64,000 nucleotides of DNA. Origin: Gracilariopsis chorda (taxonomy: Eukaryota > Rhodophyta > Florideophyceae > Gracilariales > Gracilariaceae). A program made the position numbers and the translations under genes. Below, one piece after another: positions 45,438 through 56,143 of the stretch; the stretch's first letter is position 1; the number at the start of each line of letters is the position of its first letter. The notes under the pieces are model-generated. The model worked only from the letters and a program-made list of their open reading frames with translations. It searched no databases and was not told the DNA's origin. The stretch covers positions 186,001 to 250,000 of the forward strand of contig NBIV01000062.1 in NCBI GenBank assembly GCA_003194525.1, in the 5' to 3' direction.

Positions 45438-45451
45438 CCCTTTCGCTCCCA
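45438..45451 (+). repeat. piggyBac left terminal inverted repeat
   Basis: CCCTTTCGCTCCCA, directly after TTAT. It matches the right end over all 14 bases. Conserved bases continue (AAACCGTAAGTGATAT against AGAAAACGATAGGCGATAT). Confidence 0.85.
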
Positions 45452-45821
45452 AAACCGTAAGTGATATTTATTAGCTTTAAGGCGACAAAGAACTGAATGC
45501 CGATTGGCTTTGAAGCACTATATGTACCTAACAGAGGCCTGACTGCCACCTGTCCCAGGAGATATTTACTAGGCATATATATAGCGGATAACCGCTTGAT
45601 TTCGATTGGGTAGAAATCACCTGGGTAACCATGACACTACGTTCCTGACGTCCGAAATGTTGCAACTGATTGACCATTCACGAACACAGTACGCTTTCAA
45701 CGAATACAACGGGGGTGTAACTCAGTTGTAGCTCAAACGAAATCGTCGCAATTTGAATCCAACTTACTCATGTGGCTTCCGCACTACCACAACTCGAGCG
45801 AATGTAGTTTAGCAAACGGCA

Positions 45822-47655
45822 GTGCATCCCGACAATCTGATGGCCAAAGAAGTGCAAACCACCATCGACTTTGACAGTAACACTATACTTTCATCGCCGC
45901 AAGTCTCAGACACCGAATTATTTCTGGCCAAGTGTAATGAAGAGCAATTAGTAACCATGCAAGAGCATATCGATGATTGCTTCGAAATCACTCCCTTAGT
46001 ACCGGCCGATGTTGACAAGCTTGATAGCATTCCTTATTGCAAAAGATGGGCTTCGCATTCAGGACTACATATTCTGAAGAAGGGTCTAGTTCAACAAGCG
46101 CTGGATAGCGAGCGACGAGAAACTAAGCTTATGAACTTATTTCTCAACTCTTCTTTCATTGAGTCTATTCGGGCATGGAAAAGTAAGGTCCTCGCCAGGA
46201 GAGGCAAGAAGTGCCTTACTACGACCGAAGTGAAAGCCTTTATTGGTTTGGGGATAGCCACATCATTGTCAAGGATGAACAGAATACAGGATTACTGGAG
46301 TACGAAGATGTTTGTGTGTCAGGTTGATTTTCAACGGACTATGTCTCGTAACCGCTACCAAGATATCCGAAGTGCCTTTATTGTTCTTATGAGCACAGTT
46401 CAGCTGTTACGGACCCTCTGTGGCATTCTAGGATCATGATTGAACATTTCTTGAAAAACGCAACTTCTATTGCAGTACCCGTTGGTGTCACAACCTTGGA
46501 CGAGAAAACAATACGTTGCAAGGGTAGGAAAGCTGCTCAATCATATATTAAATCGAAACCTGTGCGCTTTGGCATCCGATAGTACGTTGTCGCGGCTTGG
46601 AAATATGCTTATATAAACACGCTGTGGGACAACGGATCAGGAAACAAAACTGGAGTGGCGCCGGCGATTGCATACACTACATTGTTCCGCACCCTGAGGG
46701 GTGTGTTTCATGGTAACTTGGATGGAAAGTTGATAAAAAATCCAGTGCTTCTGCGCTATGGTGTATTATGTTGACACATCAATGTCAGGCTACAATACCA
46801 GGGGACCAAGAAAGGCTTGTCGTGATGGATAATTTTTATACGAGGCACACATTTGCCAAGCAATTGAAAAGTATGACCGACAAGAAACTGAAGATACTGG
46901 GCACTGTGCGGCTGAACAACATTGATAATATCAACCGAGCAGCTGTTAAAGAGGCTCTTGAGCACCTAAAGGAGAGACCAAGAGGATCCTGGGTTTTGTG
47001 TCAAGCTTATGACAGATCCAGTGAGCCATATGTCGAGCCCACGGTGGCGCAGTCGTCTGGATACATTGTATTCAAAGACAGGAAAGTCGTCATATTCTAC
47101 ACAAACGACCTTGCATGCACACCGAAATCTAGAATTGTGGAGCCCAACAATCATGCCATTGAATGTGTAAATGGAATGGCCCCACTTGAGCGATGGGTCG
47201 GAGACGAAGCCTTACATCGAACCACATTTGCGGTTCCGGCAGTCATTGTGGCTTATAACATGTTTATGAATGGCGTCGACCGTTTTGATCAGCTGCGGTC
47301 AACGAATGCTATCGTGCGAAAGGAGCAACGTGTTACAATGAGTGTATTTACCTTCCTCATTGACGCTAGTATACTAAATGGGTTTGCCATTCTACAGGCA
47401 TCTTCAAACGGGAACTTTGGATGCACGGTGCATGATTTCAAACGCAAGTTAGCTGAACAACTTGTTTCTCCACTAATAGATTTTCGAACGGCGAAGATTG
47501 CTATTCATTCACCGCTTTCCTCATCGACAGGAGAAGTTGCGGAAAGATCGCCGGTCCATTTGCTACTTGAAACTACGGGCAAACAACAGGGACAGTGTTA
47601 CTTGTGTGGGATAATGCAGAATTCTAAGAGAGTGAGGACATCCATTTACGCGTGA
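45822..47655 (+). pseudogene. piggyBac transposase (DDE_Tnp_1_7)
   Basis: Three frames make up the enzyme: 45822-about 46400, then a middle piece with TTLDEKTIRCKGR (first catalytic Asp; KGR follows, as in the family) and YIKSKPVRFGIR, ended by TAG at 46580, then 46768-47655. The last piece has VVMDNFYTRHTF (second Asp), VVIFYTNDL, VNGMAPLERWVGDE, and VIVAYNMFMNGVDRFDQLRS, the family hallmark with the later Asp. A Cys pair near the end (QGQCYLCGI) is the remnant of the C-terminal zinc finger. The catalytic residues remain, but shifts near 46400 and 46750 and the stop make it inactive. Confidence 0.9.
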
Positions 47656-47825
47656 TAAGTTTGCTTGTTTGCGTTCCACGTTAACTGCTTTGCGATACAT
47701 CACAATCTTAGTGAAATTCGTCGTGACAGGGTCGAAGTATTCGAATTAATTCAAACCGCAATGACGATAAGAGAGAATTGTCCGCCACGGAAAAGAACCA
47801 TCAAGTCCGCCACGTCCCTACAGCA

Positions 47826-48453
47826 TGCCAGGTTGCCATTTCAATCTTGATTCATTATTGCTCTTTGAAACCCATGTACCTGTCATTTGGGTCTGGATAG
47901 CTCGCGCGAATTGCCGCTACGACACAATTCGGAAGTCTGATTCGTCTTTTTTTACCCAATATGCCATGTCTGTGGTAAGTTTATCTTCGATAAGCGCGTT
48001 TTCGTCGCGCAGAGTTGTCAGATTTTGACGAGTGTTGCTCAGGATTGTTATTCACATTCTCCATGACCTCGTCACTATGCTGCAGCCAGTAACAAGGAGT
48101 TCTACCGCATTGTAAACACATTTGATCTTCCTCAGATGATTGCCTCTCTAGTGCTTTTTCCTCCATTTCCTTTAAATCGTTACTTGTCTCAAAATGTCCA
48201 TGAATCGCTGTGATTGTTCAGTTTCTAAAGGTTAAAATCGTAGCTCGCACGGAAATTGAGCGTTAACAAGAACATACCTTGGTTTGAGTTTTTTTTCTAA
48301 GTCTCCATGGGTCTCATTATCCCTTGACAAGGGTTTGCTCATTCTTGTTTTGCTGCGTTGCAAAAGGGCAGTGCGCTGTCGTTGATAAGAAAGATCTTGT
48401 AGCCGGGGTCGTTGTAATTCTAAACGTAGTGGTGGCCGTGAACAAGAACCCAT
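47826..48453 (-). pseudogene. Antisense second ORF of the piggyBac, likely spliced
   Basis: On the minus strand a frame opens at ATG 48453 (MGSCSRPPLRLELQRPRLQD) and reaches AAG/GTATGT. A 53-nt intron (48277-48225, GTATGT...CTTTAG) would restore the next protein-like frame exactly. Exon 2 carries SNDLKEMEEKALERQSSEED, then MCLQCGRTPCYWLQHSDEV with a C-x2-C-x4-C-x4-H group, and after a one-base shift near 48010 LIEDKLTTDMAYWVKKDESD and TGTWVSK. One in-frame TGA lies just after the intron and a TAG later. No family is known to me. It faces the transposase, with 170 bp between the two ends. Confidence 0.45.
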
Positions 48454-48609
48454 TTCAAGTGTGCTAAGACGGTACAAGCAGAGTGCAGTGAAGTTGCACG
48501 TGAAAAACTCACACCTCTGAATACTCGTACTTGATGAATGAAAATATCTTAGATTCAAGCTATTAAATTGGCTGACTGGTTTGGCTTATATATATCGCCT
48601 ATCGTTTTC

Positions 48610-48623
48610 TGGGAGCGAAAGGG
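48610..48623 (-). repeat. piggyBac right terminal inverted repeat
   Basis: TGGGAGCGAAAGGG, the reverse complement of the left end, followed by the target TTAA at 48624-48627. Confidence 0.85.
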
Positions 48624-49308
48624 TTAACGTACAGATAGGAACTCCCGACAAAAGCGTTTGTATCACAAACCGCCATCAATACTTCTCACACGAGCCAAAA
48701 CCGTTCGTTATGAAAATACGTACTTAAACACATACTGTTTTGAGGGTATGCTGTATGTGCCAAAAAACGCTGCATATGAAATTTGAAGGCGCATTTACCT
48801 AGACTAACTGCTTTGAAGTAGAACTTTTGGATTGTTGGTACACTACTCAAACTACGTATTCGAGAATAAAGTTTGGTTGTGTTTGCTGTTGTTGTACGGG
48901 TTTCTACATCACTTAACTGCGGTTATGTTGTCGCTATGAAAATAAACTATGCCGACGCTTGCAGTAACGGAGGAATATATGTTTTGACGCCTCCAAGAAA
49001 AAAACAGCTTGAAGAAGGTCAGGATTAATTTTTTGGCATTTCATGGCCTGCCAAATTGAGCCCTTCGCCAAATGGAGCCCGTACGAGGGTGAAGTCCGGA
49101 GGACTAGTCCCTAGCTAGCTAGATCTCGATAGGAGAGCGAACCTGGCATTGTTGTCTCTTTTCCGTCGTATACATTCGTAGGACTTCGTCGGCGGATGTT
49201 TAAACTCAAGCTCGGCAAACAGCCACCGTTCCAAAGCAGACGCATTACAGACTTGTAAGAAAATCGTGGGGACGGAATTAGCGAACAACGCCGGAGCACC
49301 ACACCGCA
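48624..49308. other. Spacer between the piggyBac and the host gene cluster
   Basis: No repeat or gene is seen. The last 200 bp should hold the promoter of the gene at 49309. Confidence 0.4.
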
Positions 49309-49926
49309 ATGACGCATACCTGCACAGAGAAGGTTACAGCCTTTGTCTTCACAGCCGCGAGAAGCCCAGTTCGAATGCTGTCTAAAGCGCCCCACCTTTC
49401 ACCAACGCGTCGAAACCTGTTCTGCTTCAACAATCGACCGCGCCGACACAGACTGCGGATGCAGATTCCGCCGTTTGGGCAAGAAGAACCTCCCCTAACC
49501 AAAGAAGAAAGAGGTCCCCCTGACTATAAATGGGACCCGAACTTTCCCGGTACGATGAAGCCGGGCCAGGTAGAAGATAACTTTCCGTTGCGAAAAGTGT
49601 TAGAGTCTGACGTTTACGAACGGATGGAGTATCAAGAGCTGGACGCTGACGAGAGAGATCCGCATATTTTCGAACCTGATGAGGATCTACTTGAATGGCT
49701 CGCCAGGCACGGCCGCTTGATACCACGTGGTGCTTCTGATGATGAATTTGAGATGGAAGCTGAACGCCAGATTAGCGGAATCACGGAAGAGGACTTGGAT
49801 TTCGCAGATGACGACAGTCAAATGATTGCGTACTATTCTCGGCAGGGAGAGGGAACAGCCACAGGATCAAGCCCAGACTTTGGCGGCTTCTCAGAGTCGT
49901 ACTCCGATGGCGGCTTTGACTACTGA
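49309..49926 (+). CDS. Probable plastid-targeted acidic protein
   Basis: The 205-residue product has a basic, Ser/Arg-rich N-terminus (MTHTCTEKV ... LSPTRRNLFCFNNRPRRHRLRM) fitting an organelle transit peptide, then a strongly acidic body. DYKWDPNFPGTMKPGQVEDN and HIFEPDEDLLEWLARHGRLI are the most protein-like, possibly conserved, stretches. The end is disordered and rich in Gly, Ser and Asp. I do not recognise the family. No membrane helix is present. ATG at 49375 or 49459 could also be the start. The gene is convergent with the Tat-type precursor at 50093, 166 bp away. Confidence 0.7.
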   Translation: MTHTCTEKVTAFVFTAARSPVRMLSKAPHLSPTRRNLFCFNNRPRRHRLRMQIPPFGQEEPPLTKEERGPPDYKWDPNFPGTMKPGQVEDNFPLRKVLESDVYERMEYQELDADERDPHIFEPDEDLLEWLARHGRLIPRGASDDEFEMEAERQISGITEEDLDFADDDSQMIAYYSRQGEGTATGSSPDFGGFSESYSDGGFDY

Positions 49927-50092
49927 GAAAGTGCGCACAGTGCATAGAAACCCATTAAATGAACGGACAAACATATATTGCCGCTTCAGCTGAATGAGCG
50001 TTTATTGCTGGGCCACTTTGTGCCTTTTATCCTTGTACCCCTACAAAACGCGAAAGCAATCCCAAGTAGAAGAAACTATTACAGGTACGTGC

Positions 50093-50506
50093 TTAATTGG
50101 GTTTGGAGAATTTAGCCTTGATTCGAGCATCTTCCTCGGCTTCCTTTTTCACCATTGCTTTGTATTCCTCCTCCTCCTCCTTGATGAGCTCTCGCTCTTC
50201 TACCTTGTAAGACGGTTCGAGTTCCTTCTTCTTAATTCGGGTAATATTCTTTTCTACGGGATCCGGGCCAACTTCAGTGACTTCCTCATCGTACTCTAGC
50301 TCCTTCACGTCTTCTTTGAGCTCTTTGATGTCGATGTTGGAGGCCGCCAGAGCGGCGGAAGCAATTCCGGCAAGGGAGAATGCGGCGGCTTGCAAAACAG
50401 AGCGTCGTGACAAGGGGGCGTGGACCATGGTCAGACGCTTGGATGATGTGGATGTGCCGCTGACACGGCTAGTGGGTAATGCCGGCAAGGTCGGTACAAA
50501 AGCCAT
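50093..50506 (-). CDS. Thylakoid-lumen protein precursor, Tat-type leader
   Basis: From ATG 50506 the product (137 residues) has a two-part leader: a basic transit peptide starting MAFVPTLPALP, then SRRSVLQAAAFSLAGIA with twin Arg and a hydrophobic core and an AxA-like site (SAALAASN). This is the pattern of proteins sent through the plastid envelope and the thylakoid Tat system. The mature part of about 85 residues is nearly all charged (IDIKELKEDVKELEYDEEV, ERELIKEEEEEYKAMVKK) and helical. I know no family for it. An upstream ATG at 50530 adds MSILQGAA; the later one is preferred because AFVP at the start matches ferritin. Confidence 0.8.
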   Translation of the reverse strand: MAFVPTLPALPTSRVSGTSTSSKRLTMVHAPLSRRSVLQAAAFSLAGIASAALAASNIDIKELKEDVKELEYDEEVTEVGPDPVEKNITRIKKKELEPSYKVEERELIKEEEEEYKAMVKKEAEEDARIKAKFSKPN

Positions 50507-50530
50507 CGCTGCTCCTTGAAGAATTGACAA

Positions 50531-51802
50531 TGAAGCTGCACAGGGAGAGACTTCCAGGTAAGAATGGAGGATGACGGCGGACGGATTGCTGTGCAGAGAA
50601 AATCAGGAGTTAGAAACCGCGTCGCGAATCAGCTAAGAGACATCGGAGGTTCTGCAAGCAGCGGGCAGGGGAAGACGAGAGCCGTTGGTTCAGGTTTTGT
50701 ATCGGACTTGATCGCCACGTTTCGTTTACTGTCCAAGCGACCACAAAAAGAAATCGCGTAAGAATCATTGGAGCTCAGTAACCCCACTGGAAATCTGAGT
50801 CAGATCTCCCACAGAAGTCGACGCTCCACTTGTAAGCCGTGGAGGATAACGAATGGCTCGCACATATCTGGCTGCAGCTCCTTTCAAGATCATTGTAGGA
50901 GTAAGATAAATAGATACGACGTTTCGAACAACCGGAGCTGCCTTAAACCCTTGCCCATCTTCGACTGTTTCTTTTTTTATTATTACTGGTCTCTTCTTGA
51001 ATGAAACCGCTTTCATGTCAAGCGTTAAAAAGTGCTCTTGGCATAAACAGGTTATCGCTATACCTCTGGTACAGGGTTAGCCTTCTAGCTTTCTGGTCTC
51101 CCTTCTACATTTTAATCCTTTCATCCATGGTTTCTCCACATCTCCGAGTTCTCCCTTACGATTTGGCGGAGAGTCCGGTACTTGCCTGCCAAAAAACCAA
51201 GCTCATGACCACTTTACATACAAAGACGGCAGATGCATTTGCAGTCTACTGCATGTAAAGGATTACTCTCTGAGCACGCCTAGTACACTCACCTGAACCT
51301 TTCACATTGTGCTACGATCGTGTTCCGGCGTAGAATAGCAATCGTGCTAACCTTGGGTCGTCGCAAACTGATACCTCAGATCTGAATCCTCGGATAGGTG
51401 AAGGGAATGCATAGCTTCCATACTCAGTCTGCAAGAATCTGGTTGTAAAGAGTTAAATCTTGCCGTCGTACCCGTACTCCGTGGGAACATTCGTAGTACA
51501 ACACACGGCGTCAAGCTTGCCCAGCTGTGCACCGGAAGGCGTTGGGAGGCTTAACCTTTTACCCGTTACCGTAAGACACAAAAATTCAGCAACTGCGAAG
51601 TGTTTTATAGACACAGACAGTGGCCGCGGAAATTCCTTGGTTTCCTGCGGAGAAAAAATTATCTTCAGCCAGATAGATGTGTTATACCCGTATGTTGTAG
51701 TTGGACATCAAGGGCCCACAGTAAAGAAGAATAGACACAAAGGTACGGAACTGTACAAGCTGTGGCGCTTCAAAGCTTTATTCGTCACCTCCGTGACAAA
51801 GT
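50531..51802. other. Intergenic
   Basis: Short ORFs at 50564-50761 (+), 50765-51016 (-) and 51460-51825 (+) show no family features and are probably chance. The start should hold the promoter of the Tat-type precursor gene. Confidence 0.4.
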
Positions 51803-54772
51803 CTATCCGATTAACATTTTCATGAGGTCTGACTCCCCTCCACTTCGGAACAGTTTCTCCATCACGGCTGCCTCACTTTCCAGTTCTACAGGTCCGTCTT
51901 CTTTCAGTGTCTTCATAATCAGCTTTCCGAAATCGTGATACCATACAGGCATTGGTATCTTCATAATTCGACAGACCACTACAATCGCTACTGCTGAGGA
52001 AACAGACAACGCATTTAGTTTGTTCAGCGTCACAGCCATAGAAAATTTCTCCGATGGAACTGCAAAGGCAAAAGAACCCCCAATACCACCATGTCCAATA
52101 GCCCCGTGCTTCGTCAGTTTCCCGCTCTTGTCTACCGTATCATAAAGCGTCACACCCGCACCCCATGCTCGTCTTCCTTCTGGATCAATCTTGCAAAACA
52201 TTTGCTGCATTTTCTCAACACGGTCTGGTTTTAAAAGCTCTTTGTTGTCTACAGCCCCTTTGTTGCCAACTGCTGCAAATAGCATGGCCAAAGCCCGTGC
52301 CGTGAAGTGTCCGTTAGCAGATGGTACAAATCCCGCACGTAGAACGGGATGATTGAAGAAGTTAAGGTCAAGCAAATAAGCTGGTGCCTGAGATAGTCCA
52401 GTTGCAGGAACGTTGAGGTTGTTGAGGATAGCTTTAGCTTCTTCCTGAGGGTTCCTTACGCCTCCTATATCCTCAGCTGCTTTGGACGTCTTGTCCTTGC
52501 TGTCGTACTTCTTGTTAGAGCAGTTTCCTGTTTTCACATGCGCTATCGCCTTTCCAATCGGTCCTCTTTGAATGTCATTAATAATACTTGATGATAAAGA
52601 GGCGACACGGCTTCCCGAAACATCGGGGAGTAGGTCCTCAGGCATAGTGCCACAAAAGCACTCGTCTTCAATCCCAAACTCCTTCACCAGCTTGCGCAGG
52701 TGATTTTGGTAAGTGTGGCCCGTTATTTTCATAATCAGTCCCGCAACTAGCCACCCAAAAGTGAGCACGTGATACTCGCTTCTTTCCCCTGGAACGTGAG
52801 CAGGCCTTGAAGTCTCGAGGTGTTCAATGATTCCTTTCCAATCATCTCGCAAGCGGAGCATGTTCATATCTTCTGGTAGTGCTTGAGCTAGTCCTGCCGA
52901 GTGAGAGAGAATGTGAGCGATTGTCGTAGACTCCTTACCGTTTTGACCGTATTCAGGCCAGTACTTCGTCACGAGGTCATGATACTGAACATCATAATCG
53001 TCCTGCAAAGATGCGAAAAGAATAGCCGTCAGCCCCTTAGTGGAGCTAAAAGAATTGAATAGAGATTTGGTGGTGACTGGGCGTAGGTCATAGCGCCCTC
53101 TTTGACCGGATGCTATATTCAACACCAGCTTCCCATTTTTGTAAGCCGCGACCTGCATGCCAATCATCATTTCTTTTTCATGGAGTATATGAAAAACTCT
53201 TTGCAGAACTCTGGCTGCCGTTAGCGCGTCGAAACGCCCGCTGGTGAATACGGGCCTATACACAACTTCTTTCATTTGATCTTGTTCTGGGCAAGAAACC
53301 TTTATGGCGTGCTCCGCAAAAGGCCTCAGCACATCAAGGTATGAATGTCTGACGTCCATCTTGACTGCAAGACCGCGCAGCATACCTAGAGATCGGAAGA
53401 AAAACACTAGGTCGCCAGGAAAGGAATCAACTGGAGACCGGGATTCGCGCTTGCCTGGTTTCTCCACATCCTCAGGCATCGGTTCATCAGCAAATACTTG
53501 ATGAATTGGTGTATCCCTGGCATTTCGCTCCATTTGAGAATTGTTCTTCTCAAGCTTCTCTTTCATAGCGTTCTGTTCCTTCCGTGATTCCTCCTGCGGT
53601 GCTGTAGTGCGAAATAGGTATTTGATAATATCTAGTGAGGCGGTGGGATCCGCTCGGTTTAGGTTCACTCCTACTTCACTCAGCGCTTTAACTATAGAAT
53701 AAGAATCATTGTCAATCGCTGCAAGGATCAATCTCGCAAAGCCACACCTGACATCTTCTTCGACTTTCACGCAAATTCCGAAGTCGAGCAAAACCGGAAC
53801 TCCTCCGTCCTCAAGTTCATGTATCAGAAAATTGCCCGGATGTGGATCTCCAGAAAAGACATGACCCACGAACAGCTGGTTTCCGAAGCTCCTTGTTATG
53901 TTAGTGATTAGTTCATCCCGGTTAACAGAGTACTTGTCAATCGTTTCAATATCTGTTACCTTGCATCCATCTATGTACTCCATTACAAAGAGCTTGTCAC
54001 TAGTGAGATGTGGCATGGGCTCAGGTACATAGGCATCGGCCATGAGATGGTCCGGTGCAGTACTTAACGTGGTTTTAACGGCTTGTAGGTTTGCCATTTC
54101 ATTCAAAAAGTTGGTCTCCAGAGGAACCATCCGTATCCAAGCATCGAGCACTGGCCTCATATCGTATTTAGGTTCAGCACCAGCAATCCATGTGAGCAGC
54201 GTTTTGAGATCCTGCAAATCTTGCAGGAGCATTGGACGAATTCCTGGATGCTGCACCTTGAGCACAACTCTTTGGCCTGAAGTCTTCAGTGTTGCTACAT
54301 GAACCTGAGCAATACTGGCACTGGCGATAGGTCTTGCAGGATCAAAGCCCTCGAACACATCACTGATAGTGACAAGTCTGCCATTTTTGGATTGGAATTC
54401 AATACCAAAGGGCGTTTCTTGTAGTTGGTTGGTGACAGTTTCAATGACTTGTACTGGAGGAGTAGGTGGGCAATCATCCAGGCTCTTTGAAAGTACAGTT
54501 GAATATTCTGGGGGTAGAGCGTCTGATCTTGCAGCTACGTACTGGCAACACTTGATCCATAAGCCTCGACGAGCAGTAGAAGTACGAAGGATTTGTTCAG
54601 CTGCACGGGTGTTCGCTTTAATCCAGGCGTTATCACATTGCTCTTCATTGCGACGAAAGGCTCTGTTCAGCAGTTGAGTGATTTTGAGAATGGCGTACAC
54701 TACAGCAGCTGTTGAGAATATGTGGGCGCGCCGCGGAAGATACCGAACAGAGCTTGGGAGACGGAAGCCCAT
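51803..54772 (-). CDS. ABC1/ADCK atypical kinase fused to a beta-lactamase-like domain
   Basis: This 989-residue protein has a hydrophobic N-terminal stretch (17-33), then an ABC1/UbiB kinase: the KxGQ motif is replaced by IKCCQ (73-77), the Ala-rich loop is ASASIAQVH (150-158), the Lys is in VVLKVQHPG (K172), the catalytic loop is GDPHPGN (308-314) and the Mg loop LDFG (329-332). After a charged linker (395-450) comes a class C beta-lactamase/esterase fold: SSTK (576-579, S-x-x-K), YHV (667-669) in place of YxN, and HGGIGG near 905. Arabidopsis At5g24810 has the same layout as I recall. ABC1 kinases act in quinone and lipid metabolism of mitochondria and plastids. Substrates are unknown. No intron is needed. 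Confidence 0.9.
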   Translation of the reverse strand: MGFRLPSSVRYLPRRAHIFSTAAVVYAILKITQLLNRAFRRNEEQCDNAWIKANTRAAEQILRTSTARRGLWIKCCQYVAARSDALPPEYSTVLSKSLDDCPPTPPVQVIETVTNQLQETPFGIEFQSKNGRLVTISDVFEGFDPARPIASASIAQVHVATLKTSGQRVVLKVQHPGIRPMLLQDLQDLKTLLTWIAGAEPKYDMRPVLDAWIRMVPLETNFLNEMANLQAVKTTLSTAPDHLMADAYVPEPMPHLTSDKLFVMEYIDGCKVTDIETIDKYSVNRDELITNITRSFGNQLFVGHVFSGDPHPGNFLIHELEDGGVPVLLDFGICVKVEEDVRCGFARLILAAIDNDSYSIVKALSEVGVNLNRADPTASLDIIKYLFRTTAPQEESRKEQNAMKEKLEKNNSQMERNARDTPIHQVFADEPMPEDVEKPGKRESRSPVDSFPGDLVFFFRSLGMLRGLAVKMDVRHSYLDVLRPFAEHAIKVSCPEQDQMKEVVYRPVFTSGRFDALTAARVLQRVFHILHEKEMMIGMQVAAYKNGKLVLNIASGQRGRYDLRPVTTKSLFNSFSSTKGLTAILFASLQDDYDVQYHDLVTKYWPEYGQNGKESTTIAHILSHSAGLAQALPEDMNMLRLRDDWKGIIEHLETSRPAHVPGERSEYHVLTFGWLVAGLIMKITGHTYQNHLRKLVKEFGIEDECFCGTMPEDLLPDVSGSRVASLSSSIINDIQRGPIGKAIAHVKTGNCSNKKYDSKDKTSKAAEDIGGVRNPQEEAKAILNNLNVPATGLSQAPAYLLDLNFFNHPVLRAGFVPSANGHFTARALAMLFAAVGNKGAVDNKELLKPDRVEKMQQMFCKIDPEGRRAWGAGVTLYDTVDKSGKLTKHGAIGHGGIGGSFAFAVPSEKFSMAVTLNKLNALSVSSAVAIVVVCRIMKIPMPVWYHDFGKLIMKTLKEDGPVELESEAAVMEKLFRSGGESDLMKMLIG

Positions 54773-56143
54773 AGCAGCTTAAGCCGGTGAAACGAAGAGT
54801 GCAAAGAAGGTTTGAAGATGTTCGAAATGTAGCAACCAAGAGATGGTAATGCGGTGAAGTGGCTTGAATAATGGTGCCCCACCTCTGACTGCGGACAAAA
54901 AATTGCCCTGCACTCACAGAACGGATGTAATCCAGGTATTTCAGGCGATGAGGGGCTCAGCAGCAACCTGAGCTCAGCTTATTCTACATACGTCGTTGGA
55001 TGAACCAGTCTCATGGCAGGTATCTGGACAACGAGAGCAACACTTGATTACTGCTGAAATGGATTACGACTGCTGTTGAAATGACCAGTACGGTTCTTGA
55101 TGTTCTCGTAGTCAAAGAAGGCTTCTCTAGAGTAGGTTACCGTTTGCCGTCCGAGTGGTGATGTGAGAAACTGTGACGCATCAAACCAAGCGTAATGGTA
55201 ATCACACACCAATCAGAGTGAAGCCGCTGTCCAGGTCTCTGTAGCTAGCTACAGTAGCACTTGCTGTTTACACTTTTACTGTAGCTTGTGCATGTTGGCG
55301 ATTCAACTGGACTCAACGTGGTCATTTGGCAAGGAATTTTGGACAGCTAGTTAGTAATATCGTGTCGTGTGGCGGTGTGAAGACAAACTTTCCAGAGATG
55401 GAAGAGAGTGTTGTGCCAGTGTCCCAGCACTAGTAGTGGAGCTAGAGAAGATTCAATCCTTAGCAATCCAACCCTTTTCCCTTCGTAGCACTTAGTCCCT
55501 ATATCGCTTTACCTGCCTCTCTCATAGAGAATGGGAACTCGACAACATTCTCTTGCGGGCCAAAGGCACATTGCAGAAACTGACAGCATCGGAGATAAAT
55601 ACCCGTCGACAGCTATCGCCGGCGACGATGCAAAGCCTTGCTGTGAGGCTCGCATTGTAAGCGGCACGCACAAAGTAAACAGACGTGTCTCTCTCTCCTT
55701 CGAAGATTTCTCTCGGGTAGTCTACCGAAGGGTAAGAGTTACGGGGCACAAGCCGATCCGCCTATAGAAGGTGTGCCTGGCTCGTTTGCACGTAAAGTTT
55801 GAGGAAAGCCAAATACTCCCGCGATCGATTTCCGCCACGGACCAGCGATAAACAAGGGTTTAGGGCTTGGCCTTTTAGCCGTCTATCGAGATTTCGAGCC
55901 CAGACAAAAATGCTGGCGACTGTAAGCGGGGCAATGCCACGGCCACTGTGTTAACTTCAGCTCTTATTGCACATCAGCCACCTCACTTGCGACCACAAGC
56001 GCGCAGATATTTCCAACGATCAGCGCTCTCTGACGTGCTCGGACGCCACATCCTTTGCCCGAAGAAGCTTTTCCCTTGATCTTTCTGCAGTCCCATCTTC
56101 ACCTTTCTTTCAGGGCTTCCTCCTTGTTCTTGCACCTCAAGTT
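54773..56143. other. Intergenic between divergent genes
   Basis: It holds the promoters of the ABC1K fusion (-) and the dehydratase gene (+). ORFs such as 55531-55767 have no features. A leader intron ending at ttctttcag (56113) upstream of the dehydratase is possible. Confidence 0.4.

Larger units (their letters stand above)
45438..48623 (+). mobile_element. piggyBac transposon with terminal repeats
   Basis: CCCTTTCGCTCCCA at 45438-45451 is repeated as its exact reverse complement at 48610-48623, and weaker similarity continues for about 38 bp. Next to the right end is TTAA (48624-48627), the piggyBac target; on the left it is TTAT, one change. The 3186-bp element carries a transposase pseudogene on the plus strand and a second, antisense ORF. 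piggyBac moves by cut and paste without leaving a footprint. Confidence 0.9.
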
